In this document: piece after piece, positions 1 through 5,072 of the stretch
Layout of the letters: each line of letters starts with the position of its first letter
Numbering within the stretch: position 1 is the first letter of the stretch
From: an uncultured Lentisphaeria bacterium
GTDB lineage: Bacteria; Verrucomicrobiota; Lentisphaeria; Victivallales; Victivallaceae
Reading direction: 5' to 3'
Assembly (NCBI GenBank): GCA_903821255.1
Contig: CAIJKT010000017.1
Span: 1 to 5,072 of the forward strand
Length of the DNA stretch: 5,072 nucleotides
The notes under the pieces: generated by a model
Told to the model about the DNA's origin: nothing
The model's database searches: none
What the model saw: the letters and a program-made list of their open reading frames with translations, nothing else
Translations under genes and position numbers: made by a program

Positions 1-234
1 TGAAAAAGAAGAGGTCTCATTCCTTGGGCTTGTGCAATTGGCCAGCGCCATTATTGTTTTTAATCGAATCTGTTCAGTGTATCCGGTATAGATGATTTTA
101 TTAGTAGATAAGCTCTTAGCGCCGTATAGATACCATGTTTTCAACAGATTTGCTCCTGTATCCTGGCCGATAACGGAAAACATACATCCGCAAGTTAATG
201 CCGCGATACCAATAGATTTGACCAACTTTGACAT
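1..234 (-). CDS. Partial CDS, unrecognised exported protein (N-terminus only)
   Basis: An open frame of 78 codons runs from an ATG at 234 to the left edge with no stop, so the C-terminus is outside the window. The start is supported by a GGAGG Shine-Dalgarno at 241-245, six bases upstream. The protein begins MSKLVKSIGIAALTCGCMFS, a basic n-region followed by a hydrophobic core, and then reads VIGQDTGA. This resembles a Sec signal peptide cleaved near residues 20-25; the two cysteines at 15 and 17 do not form a convincing lipobox. The following part (WYLYGAKSLSTNKIIYTGY, then IRLKTIMALANC) is mature sequence I do not recognise. The last segment has a faint HEAT-repeat look (xRxxxxxAL), but one partial repeat is not enough to call it. 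A candidate promoter lies about 260 bp upstream at 497-524. That the gene is real is fairly likely; its function is unknown. Confidence 0.6.
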   Translation of the reverse strand, partial: MSKLVKSIGIAALTCGCMFSVIGQDTGANLLKTWYLYGAKSLSTNKIIYTGYTEQIRLKTIMALANCTSPRNETSSFS

Positions 235-275
235 TCTATTCCTCCAGTTTTAAGATTGATGTAAAAACTAAACCT

Positions 276-425
276 GCTTGCCGGGCAAGCAATTACCGCC
301 AAGACCTTATTTAATCAAAGCGGGGTTAATTCCCCGTCGCTTGCGGCGAATCCGCTCAAAACCATTTTTGCGGCCGCCGCAGGCGTGGAAGTTTGCCCGT
401 AATACCTCGTATGCTTGCATCGAGG
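276..425. repeat. Cluster of short palindromes, REP/BIME-like
   Basis: Five inverted repeats are packed into 150 bp. They are GCTTGCC-G-GGCAAGC (276-290), CGGGG-TTAATT-CCCCG (321-336), CGTCGC-TT-GCGGCG (335-348, one T/G wobble), TGCGG-CCG-CCGCA (369-381) and CCTCG-T-ATGC-TT-GCAT-CGAGG (405-425, nine pairs with one bulged T). The second and third share bases 335-336. The segment is also more GC-rich than the flanks. No believable protein covers it: the 68-codon plus-strand frame here starts at TTG inside a palindrome and is rich in Arg and Pro. It lies about 220 bp past the stop of the RAYT gene, where REP elements are commonly found. It would also fall within the 5' leader of the exported-protein gene if the promoter at 497-524 is used, so REP cluster and structured leader are both open readings. 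Confidence 0.6.
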
Positions 426-496
426 ATAGGGTGAACGAAAGCAAAAATTTTATTTACCATTTAAGCCATAGTTCCCCATTTTAAAATTTGCATCAA

Positions 497-524
497 AGTC
501 TACCATATATGGTAAAATTGTCAA
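497..524 (-). promoter_or_regulatory. Candidate leftward sigma70 promoter with operator-like spacer
   Basis: On the minus strand a perfect -35 TTGACA (524-519) is followed after 16 bp by TAGACT (502-497), which matches TATAAT at four of six positions. Transcription would start near 490 and run toward the exported-protein gene starting at 234, giving a leader of about 255 nt containing the palindrome cluster. The spacer is largely a perfect palindrome, listed separately. The -35 is strong and the -10 weak, as in promoters that depend on regulation, but that is inference. Confidence 0.35.
501..514. promoter_or_regulatory. Perfect 14-bp palindrome, possible operator
   Basis: TACCATATATGGTA is a perfect two-fold palindrome between the candidate -35 and -10 of the leftward promoter, touching the -10. 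That is a typical site for a dimeric repressor. The regulator is unknown and none is encoded in the visible window. AT-rich palindromes also arise by chance, so confidence is moderate at best. Confidence 0.35.
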
Positions 525-581
525 CCAGAACGGCGAAAATAAGTTCAAAGAACGCCATAAAATGAATTTTAAAACTGAAGG

Positions 582-596
582 TTTTTGCGGCAAAAA
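582..596. repeat. Short palindrome downstream of the RAYT gene
   Basis: TTTTTGC-G-GCAAAAA is a perfect inverted repeat of seven bases per arm about 55 bp past the RAYT stop. It could form a weak hairpin in the leftward transcript. It lacks a GC-rich stem and a following U-tract, so it is not called a terminator. Between here and 525 I see no gene or other signal beyond AT-rich sequence. Confidence 0.35.
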
Positions 597-617
597 TCCG
601 TTAGCCGCGGGAACGGA

Positions 618-659
618 GGATGGTAGATTAATAATTGGGAATTTTGGTTTAAACCATCC
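618..659. repeat. Inverted repeat spanning the RAYT stop codon
   Basis: GGATGGT at 618-624 is matched by ACCATCC at 653-659, seven perfect pairs enclosing 28 bp. Inside the right arm region lies a 12-bp perfect palindrome, TGGTTTAAACCA (645-656), which contains the RAYT stop (TAA, 651-649). It may mark the 3' edge of the transposase unit or act as a weak terminator; neither is proven. Confidence 0.3.
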
Positions 660-1365
660 ATATTTCTTTTCCGTATTCTGCTGGTTGTTCCCTGACCACA
701 TTGCCTTTTTCGCCGCCTAATGCGTCATTCCGCCAGTTCCGCGGATTATTTTTGATATATCTGCATATCCTGTCCAATTCGGATTCATCGCGTACAATAT
801 GTTCCCAATAGTTCCGTTGCCATAATTTTTTATTAAATGATTGCCATTTTTCCGTTTTCACGCCGCGAATATATTTAACGGTGACAATCGATTGAAACGC
901 CCCGATGATATCCCCCGCCGTTTTCGCCGGTTCAATCGTCGTTACCGGTTCAATCGCCGTTACCGGTTCAATCACCATCGCCGGTTCAATCGCCGTAGGG
1001 GCAATCCCTTGTGGTTGCCCCATTGGGTTTTCATTGAATAGGGCACCCACAAGGGGAGCCCCTACGACGTCGTCAACGGCAACGGGATCGTCAACGTCAA
1101 CAATTTCCAATACCGCGTGAAAATGGTTGGGCATAACCACATGGCCGCGCAAACGAATATTGGTAAAACGGCCCGGCAATATCAGCCATTCGTTGTCAAC
1201 CATTCTCCCCGCATCATTTAACATCATTTCACCATCAACAATTTCCCCGAACAGGCAGGCCCTGTTCTGTGTGCAGATGGTGATAAAATATGCCCCCGGC
1301 TGCGCATAATCGTAACCTTTCAACCGAATTGAACGGCGATGATGTTTGTCTGGGTTGTATTTCAT
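649..1365 (-). CDS. REP-associated tyrosine transposase (RAYT, HUH/Y1 family)
   Basis: Encodes 238 residues. The N-terminal block (about 8-88) reads as a typical RAYT: HHRRSIRLKGYDYAQPGAYF, then an ITICTQNR strand and GHVVMPNHFHAVLEI. The HFH at 81-83 is the metal-binding HUH pair. The C-terminal block (about 150-210) has KLWQRNYWEHIVRDE and RYIKNNP; Tyr203 is the probable catalytic tyrosine by analogy with the E. coli REP transposase. These enzymes nick and join single-stranded REP hairpins and normally do not mobilise their own gene as an IS. Between the blocks, residues about 89-149 are low-complexity DNA-repeat product: VDVDDPVAVDDVVGAPLVGA, MGQPQGIAPT, then xxIEPx repeats. The start is supported by GAGGG at 1369-1373. 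All catalytic motifs are present, so the gene looks intact. It is divergent from the glycosidase gene and shares no operon with its neighbours. Confidence 0.9.
   Translation of the reverse strand: MKYNPDKHHRRSIRLKGYDYAQPGAYFITICTQNRACLFGEIVDGEMMLNDAGRMVDNEWLILPGRFTNIRLRGHVVMPNHFHAVLEIVDVDDPVAVDDVVGAPLVGALFNENPMGQPQGIAPTAIEPAMVIEPVTAIEPVTTIEPAKTAGDIIGAFQSIVTVKYIRGVKTEKWQSFNKKLWQRNYWEHIVRDESELDRICRYIKNNPRNWRNDALGGEKGNVVREQPAEYGKEIWMV
927..998. repeat. Four 18-bp tandem repeats inside the RAYT gene
   Basis: Four consecutive units begin CCGGTTCAATC at 927, 945, 963 and 981, each exactly 18 bp, differing at a few positions. Because 18 is a multiple of three, the frame stays open and the minus strand encodes a six-residue period of xxIEPx (protein residues about 125-148). 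This is the pattern left by replication slippage in a tolerant linker. Confidence 0.9.
994..1066. repeat. Facing pair of REP-like palindromes inside the RAYT gene
   Basis: Two related units face each other: 994-1020, beginning CGTAGGGGC and ending GTTGCCC, and the reverse-complement-like 1041-1066, which ends CCCCTACG. They share CGTAGGGGC and CCTTGTGG and differ by one indel and a few substitutions. The left unit itself folds as GGGGCAA (998-1004), a 10-nt loop, and TTGCCCC (1015-1021). On the minus strand they encode VGAPLVGA and MGQPQGIAPT, peptides I recall as translation products of a widespread bacterial dispersed repeat; that recollection is unverified here. The arrangement is like a BIME, embedded in frame. 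Confidence 0.75.
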
Positions 1366-1406
1366 TATCCCTCAATATCAATATTTTCCGGCTGTTTTTC
1401 AACCAT
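1365..1406 (-). CDS. Possible 13-codon leader ORF overlapping the RAYT start
   Basis: An ATG at 1406 opens MVEKQPENIDIEG and stops with a TAA whose last base is the first base of the RAYT start codon (TAATG). A GGGG lies nine bases upstream of this ATG. A stop/start overlap is the classic geometry of translational coupling and could restrain transposase translation. It is very short, and the RAYT gene has its own GAGGG, which lies inside this ORF, so it may be chance. Confidence 0.25.
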   Translation of the reverse strand: MVEKQPENIDIEG

Positions 1407-1462
1407 TATCAATATCCCCGCTGATGACGCCGGATTAAATTACGTTAAACAAAATTAAACAT

Positions 1463-1491
1463 ATAATAAATCAATCTCATTACAAGTTCAA
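1463..1491 (-). promoter_or_regulatory. Likely RAYT promoter
   Basis: On the minus strand TTGAAC (1491-1486), a 17-bp spacer, and TATTAT (1468-1463) match the sigma70 consensus at four and five of six positions with optimal spacing. Transcription would start near 1456 and reach the RAYT ATG after about 90 nt, passing the 13-codon ORF. Confidence 0.45.
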
Positions 1492-1606
1492 CGCTTAATT
1501 TTGTTGCGTCAAAATGAGCATGACAGCGCCGGGGTTCAGCAATGGAAGATAGCAGGGCAGCTCGGACATTTTGCGTCCTGCCTGCAATGAATTTGCATTT
1601 TTTTTT
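1474..1606 (+). ncRNA. Weak candidate small RNA ending at a terminator
   Basis: A rightward terminator-like hairpin ends at 1606, yet no rightward protein gene lies upstream of it. A perfect TATAAT on the plus strand at 1462-1467 (no good -35) could start a transcript near 1474, giving about 130 nt. Internal pairing is possible between CAAAATG (1512-1518) and CATTTTG (1567-1573), and between GCAGGGCAG and CTGCCTGC, the latter with a one-base bulge. I do not recognise the family. The -10 box overlaps the likely RAYT -10 on the other strand, so the AT-rich box may simply belong to that promoter. Confidence 0.2.
1583..1606 (+). terminator. Rho-independent terminator-like hairpin, rightward
   Basis: TGCAA (1583-1587), loop TGAAT, TTGCA (1593-1597) are followed directly by nine T residues (1598-1606). 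The stem is short, but a larger GC-rich inverted repeat just upstream (GCAGG-G-CAG with CTGCCTGC, the latter overlapping the 5' side) could add to it. It points toward the glycosidase gene and would insulate it from upstream transcription. Confidence 0.45.
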
Positions 1607-1766
1607 GTAATTTTCTTCAATCAGTCCGCATCCGGATTTCTGATAAGATTTATTTCGCGGCAGTTGAATCTTTACGCCGGAACGAAAATATCATTCCAAA
1701 AATATGCTGCAAGGTTGAGATGGAGGACATTTGGCGTTATCTTATGAAGTTGAAGTTAATACGCTT

Positions 1767-1796
1767 ATGACAACGGGCGACTTTAATACTTAATAT
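1767..1796 (+). promoter_or_regulatory. Candidate promoter of the alpha-galactosidase gene
   Basis: ATGACA (1767-1772), an 18-bp spacer and TAATAT (1791-1796) match sigma70 hexamers at five and four of six positions, giving a leader of about 36 nt. TTAATAC occurs twice in this stretch (1756-1762 and 1783-1789), which might be a regulator site. Between 1607 and 1766 I see only AT-rich sequence and short frames of fewer than 20 codons. Confidence 0.3.
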
Positions 1797-1838
1797 TGAG
1801 TTTTAAATTTTTATAAATGGCATAAATTTGGAGAGAGC

Positions 1839-3770
1839 ATGATCGTGCAAAATATTCGCCGGGATTTTAACGGAGTATCTCTGGAAATTAAAACAGACGG
1901 AACGTTTTCGATAATGCTGCCGGGGTTTTCACTGGCGGATTGCGTTCCGGCAGTCAAAGCCGGCGATGTTGTTCCGGCCGACTTCAACTGGAGTGTATGT
2001 AAAGAATCCGAAGGCAGTATTTGTCTTGCCGGGGAGAACGAACTTGGACAATGGCTGCTGGAATTTGCCGCCGCCAGAAATCTGAGCGGCATCAACGGCA
2101 TATCCGTCAAAATGTCCGGAGAGCTGCATCAGGCGCTGCCCGATCTGGAAGTGGCAGTTTTGAAACTTGCCAGTCTCAATGCTGACCATGTTCTTACCCA
2201 GGGGATCGCGATGGGCGGGTGTTCATCAATAAAATTTCCCGCAAGCACCAGTTTTTCCAGCCATTACCAGACCATGATTTCCGCCGGAGATCACATTTTG
2301 CAGATTGGTTATCCGCTGATGCAGCAGCAGCCGGGAAAAGTTCACGGAAAGATTCATGCCCATGAGTTGCAGGATCTTCAGGTATCGTATCGAATCAGCC
2401 ATTTCGGCCTTAAAAAGATTGAACTTGACTCGGTAACGCTTTTTGCCGCGAAAGACGGTTTTCAATTGATGCACGACTGGGCGGACGCCAATATTGAAGT
2501 TAAAAAAGATTTTACGGATATGACGGCTCCGGGCTGGAATTCCTGGGACTATTACCGCTGGACCATTACCGAAGAGGAAGTGTTGAAGAATGCCGAGTTT
2601 ATTGCCCGCGACCCGGTTTTGTCAAAGCATGTCAAGCGGATAATTGTTGACGACGGCTGGCAGTATTGCTACGGGGAATGGGAAGCTAATCATCTGTTCC
2701 CGAACGGTATGGAATATCTGGCAAAGGAAATCAAAAAAATGGGATTTGTGCCGGGGCTGTGGTTTGCTCCGACTATCGTCGAGCCGCATGCCCGCATCGC
2801 CCAGATGGATTATGACATGCTGGCGATGGGCGAATCCGGTAAACCGTGCCTCTCTTTTCAGTGCATGAAACGGCACGGTTTTGTGCTGGACCCCACTGTG
2901 CCGAAAGTCAGAAAACATCTTTTCGACATGTTCAAGCGCTATGCCGACATGGGCTACGGCTATTTTAAGCTTGACTTTCTGGGCAGCACCCTCGGCGCGC
3001 GTAAATTTGCCGATGCTTCAGTTCCGCGCAGTCAGATCGTCAGAAAAATAGTCGAACCGGTTTATGAGGCGGTCAACGGCAAAGCCAGGATTCTCGGGTG
3101 CAATTATAATTTTGAGGCTGGGAATAAATTTGTAGACGCTGTCCGGATCGGCTCGGATATTCACGCCACCTGGAAAGGCATCTGCCACAACGTCACTTCG
3201 GTGGCGGCCAGGTTCTGGAGCAATAAACGGCTGTGGATCAATGACCCGGATTTCGCGCTGTGCCGCGGTCTGGATACCGCCAATGATCCGGACATGACCA
3301 GATTATTGTGCTGCCTGGTGTATATTACGCCGGAGATGACCGATTCCAAATTCTGCGAGGCCCCGCTGGTGGATGAAGTGTCCCGCCCGCAGGCGGAACT
3401 GCTGCTCAGCATTGTGCTTGCCGCGGCCGGCGCGGTCAACCTGTCGGATAATATGCCGCGGCTTAATGAACGCGGACTGGAGCTGGCCAGGCGCGTGGTC
3501 GGCGCGGACTCCGGCGATGCCGCCATTCCGGTTGATCTGTTCCGCAGTGATAAACCTTCTTACTGGTTCCAGAAAGTCAAAGACTATCACCGTGTCCTGC
3601 TGATTAACTGGACCGATGAACCAGGCGCATATTCTTTTGATTTGAAAACATACGGAGTAAAGGCCGGCTCGGCGGTGAACTTCTGGAATGACCAGATTGT
3701 GCCGGTAAATGACGGCGTTATTAACGTTGAACTGAAACCCCGGAGCTGCCTGCTGGCGGTTGTTAAATAA
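1839..3770 (+). CDS. GH36-like alpha-galactosidase (melibiase family)
   Basis: A complete protein of 643 residues, started by GGAG at 1830-1833, five bases before the ATG. Residues about 1-225 form a beta-rich N-terminal domain, about 226-560 the (beta/alpha)8 catalytic barrel, and about 570-643 a C-terminal beta domain. Barrel landmarks are GWNSWDYY (232-239), DDGWQ (271-275), GLWFAP (306-311), YFKLDF (375-380) and RIGSD (436-440). Further on are LWINDPD (465-471) with R476, and LSDNMPRL (535-542). By family analogy Asp379 is the nucleophile and Asp440 the acid/base, so it should cleave terminal alpha-galactosides with retention. The exact substrate cannot be read off; alpha-N-acetylgalactosaminide or another alpha-glycoside is possible. 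No signal peptide is visible, so it is probably cytoplasmic and acts on imported oligosaccharides. It has no sugar transporter, regulator or kinase beside it in the window; it stands alone, convergent with miaB. Confidence 0.85.
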   Translation: MIVQNIRRDFNGVSLEIKTDGTFSIMLPGFSLADCVPAVKAGDVVPADFNWSVCKESEGSICLAGENELGQWLLEFAAARNLSGINGISVKMSGELHQALPDLEVAVLKLASLNADHVLTQGIAMGGCSSIKFPASTSFSSHYQTMISAGDHILQIGYPLMQQQPGKVHGKIHAHELQDLQVSYRISHFGLKKIELDSVTLFAAKDGFQLMHDWADANIEVKKDFTDMTAPGWNSWDYYRWTITEEEVLKNAEFIARDPVLSKHVKRIIVDDGWQYCYGEWEANHLFPNGMEYLAKEIKKMGFVPGLWFAPTIVEPHARIAQMDYDMLAMGESGKPCLSFQCMKRHGFVLDPTVPKVRKHLFDMFKRYADMGYGYFKLDFLGSTLGARKFADASVPRSQIVRKIVEPVYEAVNGKARILGCNYNFEAGNKFVDAVRIGSDIHATWKGICHNVTSVAARFWSNKRLWINDPDFALCRGLDTANDPDMTRLLCCLVYITPEMTDSKFCEAPLVDEVSRPQAELLLSIVLAAAGAVNLSDNMPRLNERGLELARRVVGADSGDAAIPVDLFRSDKPSYWFQKVKDYHRVLLINWTDEPGAYSFDLKTYGVKAGSAVNFWNDQIVPVNDGVINVELKPRSCLLAVVK

Positions 3771-3779
3771 TACAGCACT

Positions 3780-3792
3780 GCAAGAGCCTTGC
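3780..3792. repeat. Small hairpin after the alpha-galactosidase gene
   Basis: GCAAG-AGC-CTTGC is a perfect five-pair stem starting ten bases after the TAA stop. It lacks a T-tract, so it is not called a terminator. It abuts the left TAA of the 160-bp palindrome, which may have been inserted next to it. Confidence 0.35.
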
Positions 3793-3795
3793 TAA

Positions 3796-3955
3796 GGAGC
3801 TGTACAAAAACAACCTTTACATCTTCGCGATTCTCCCGGATGCCTTTGGGTTTGCCGGTTCGTTACATACCTTCAGGTATGCGCCTCTCCGGCAATTCCC
3901 AAAATCACCTCGGGATATTTCGCGAAACTTGTAAAGTTTATTTCTTTACAGCTCC
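3796..3955. repeat. 160-bp imperfect palindrome with flanking TAA repeats (MITE-like)
   Basis: The two arms match in ordered blocks: GGAGCTGTA, CTTTACA, TTCGCGA, TCCCG, TTTGGG, TGCCGG and CATACC, closed by a TTCA loop at 3872-3875. Between blocks are internal loops of similar length on both sides (about 10, 2-3, 3-4, 6, 2 and 7 nt). The ends GGAGC...GCTCC are flanked by TAA at 3793-3795 and 3956-3958, a possible 3-bp target duplication. There is no credible coding frame, although a spurious 72-codon plus frame crosses it. It fills the space between two convergent genes and could work as a bidirectional terminator. A non-autonomous mobile element or a structured dispersed repeat fits best; one copy cannot prove mobility. 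Confidence 0.7.
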
Positions 3956-5072
3956 TAATCGGCGATGTCGCCGAAAAGCGAGGCTTTGGTGGCGCGGTGT
4001 ATCTTGATTTTGACGATCCCCCCGGCCTGCATGGACGGTTCAGGTGTGAATATCACCATCTTGGCATTTGACGCCCGACCCGACCAGCGTCTGGGATTGC
4101 GCTTGCTCGGTCCTTCGATCAATACTTCCTGCGTTGAACCGATCAGTTCCAGGTTTTGTCTTTCGCTTCTCACCGCCAGATCGTTCAGCAGTATTTCATT
4201 GCGTTTTTCTTTTGTTTCCAGCGGCACCTGATCAGCCATTGTCGCCGCCGGAGTCCCTTCGCGCGGGGAGTATTTGAAGATGAACGCGTTGTCATAATCC
4301 ACTACGTTCATCAAATCCCGGGTGGCGTTGAAATCTTCTTCGGTTTCGTCCGGAAAGCCGACAATCACGTCGGTGGAAAAGGTGATATCCGGAATCCTGC
4401 TTTTCAGTTTATTCACTATCGTCAGATACTGTTCCGCGGTATAATGCCGGTTCATTTTCTTCAGGATGCGGTTTGAGCCGGATTGCAGCGGCAGATGCAG
4501 ATTATGGCATACTTTCGGCAGCGTGGAGATCGCATCAATCAGTTTGTCATTGAAATAAGAAGGGTAGGGGGAGGTGAAGCGGATTCTTTTCAAGCCTTCG
4601 ATTTTATTCAATTCATGCAGCAGATCGGCGAACGGCGAAACCCCTTCCGGCGGCGGACTGGTATTGCCGTTGAGGCCGAATGCCGCAACATTCTGGCCGA
4701 GCAGCATGATTTCCCGGACTCCGGATTCAACCAGTTTCTCAACTTCCTGAACAACGTCCGGAATGTCGCGGCTGATGTCCCGCCCGCGCACATACGGCAC
4801 GATGCAGTATGAACAGTAGCGGTTGCAGCCGCGGGTGATGGCAACATAGGCGAACAGGGGATTTTCCCTGCCGTGGAAATGAGTGGCCATGCCGGTGAGG
4901 ACTTCGGGGCTTTCCTCCAGCAGCGCCGCCTGATGGCGTTCCGAGGCCACTGATTCAAGGATGTCCGGCAGCTTGTGCAATTGTCCGGTGCCGATCAGGA
5001 AATCAACGTGCGGCAGTTTTTTGAGCAGTTCTTCTCCGAGGTTCTGCACCATGCAGCCCATGACGCCGATAA
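3955..5072 (-). CDS. miaB: tRNA-2-methylthio-N6-dimethylallyladenosine synthase MiaB (partial)
   Basis: The frame runs from the right edge to a TAG at 3957-3955, 371 residues visible; the upstream codons read I-G-V before MGCM, so the gene starts outside and roughly 70-80 N-terminal residues are missing. MiaB is a cytoplasmic radical-SAM enzyme that adds a methylthio group to i6A37 of tRNAs reading U-starting codons. Numbering from the MGCM methionine: Cys3 is the third cluster-binding Cys of the methylthiotransferase domain; GCNRYCSYC (78-86) is the CxxxCxxC radical-SAM site, followed by YVRGRDISR. MLLGQNV and HLPLQSGSNRILKKMNRHYT support MiaB rather than RimO. A TRAM-like RNA-binding domain covers about 303-365, with SGRASNAKMVIF. 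The first two N-terminal cysteines cannot be checked. The stop codon overlaps the edge of the 160-bp palindrome, yet the end of the protein looks normal. Confidence 0.93.
   Translation of the reverse strand, partial: IGVMGCMVQNLGEELLKKLPHVDFLIGTGQLHKLPDILESVASERHQAALLEESPEVLTGMATHFHGRENPLFAYVAITRGCNRYCSYCIVPYVRGRDISRDIPDVVQEVEKLVESGVREIMLLGQNVAAFGLNGNTSPPPEGVSPFADLLHELNKIEGLKRIRFTSPYPSYFNDKLIDAISTLPKVCHNLHLPLQSGSNRILKKMNRHYTAEQYLTIVNKLKSRIPDITFSTDVIVGFPDETEEDFNATRDLMNVVDYDNAFIFKYSPREGTPAATMADQVPLETKEKRNEILLNDLAVRSERQNLELIGSTQEVLIEGPSKRNPRRWSGRASNAKMVIFTPEPSMQAGGIVKIKIHRATKASLFGDIAD

Noticed and set aside
278..484. A 68-codon plus-strand frame.
   Set aside because: It opens at TTG inside a palindrome without a Shine-Dalgarno, crosses the palindrome cluster and has an Arg/Pro-rich composition typical of non-coding GC-rich DNA.
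450..701. An 83-codon minus-strand frame overlapping the RAYT 3' end.
   Set aside because: It overlaps the RAYT coding region in another frame, spans the intergenic palindromes and the candidate promoter, and shows no recognisable domain.
927..998. CRISPR array suggested by four regular repeats.
   Set aside because: The units are directly adjacent 18-bp tandem copies with no spacers, lie within a coding frame, and no cas gene is present.
649..1365. Full IS200/IS605 insertion sequence.
   Set aside because: The protein matches the longer RAYT type, there is no tnpB, and no clear element ends; RAYT genes usually sit as single chromosomal genes with REP sequences.
1533..1557. SRP RNA-like string: TCAG, four bases, GGAAG, two bases, AGCAG, resembling the domain IV core of bacterial 4.5S RNA.
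   Set aside because: The bases flanking the GGAA loop give U-G, A-A and A-U, not the stable closing stem, and the outer flanks (GGGG and GGGC) do not pair. SRP RNA is too conserved for that.
1495..1569. A 24-codon minus-strand frame with an AGGA six bases upstream (begins MSELPCYLPLL).
   Set aside because: Very short, no family recognised, and it overlaps the terminator-side hairpin region; consistent with chance.
3789..4007. A 72-codon plus-strand frame across the 160-bp palindrome.
   Set aside because: It is the translation of the palindrome and then the antisense of the miaB end, with no ribosome site or domain.

Overview
The window looks like ordinary chromosome from a moderately GC-rich, Gram-negative-type bacterium carrying many small dispersed repeats. 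The style suggests the Lentisphaerae/Verrucomicrobia group: a RAYT transposase, a solitary GH36-like alpha-galactosidase without a signal peptide, and intergenic long palindromes. This placement is inference from memory of such genomes; there is no rRNA or other decisive marker here.

Layout. (1) Positions 1-234, minus strand: the N-terminus of an unrecognised, probably exported protein that runs off the left edge. (2) Positions 235-648: a gap of about 410 bp with a cluster of small palindromes (276-425), a candidate leftward promoter whose spacer holds a perfect 14-bp palindrome (497-524), and smaller inverted repeats. (3) Positions 649-1365, minus strand: a REP-associated tyrosine transposase (RAYT, HUH/Y1 family). 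Its mid-region carries, in frame, four 18-bp tandem repeats and a pair of facing REP-like palindromes. (4) Positions 1366-1838: a gap of about 470 bp with the likely RAYT promoter and a possible 13-codon leader ORF. It also holds a rightward terminator-like hairpin with no protein gene before it (a weak small-RNA candidate) and the upstream region of the next gene. (5) Positions 1839-3770, plus strand: a complete GH36-like alpha-galactosidase of 643 residues. (6) Positions 3771-3954: a convergent intergenic region almost filled by a 160-bp imperfect palindrome flanked by TAA on both sides. (7) Positions 3955-5072, minus strand: most of miaB, the tRNA methylthiotransferase, whose N-terminus lies beyond the right edge.

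The genes do not form one pathway. miaB is housekeeping, the glycosidase is a stand-alone carbohydrate gene, and the RAYT plus palindromes form a small-repeat layer laid over and between them. The most interesting material is that layer: REP-like sequence inside its own presumed transposase, a palindrome cluster in what may be the leader of the exported-protein gene, and a 160-bp palindrome that meets the miaB stop codon without changing it. I see no gene cluster that would qualify as a new multi-gene system.
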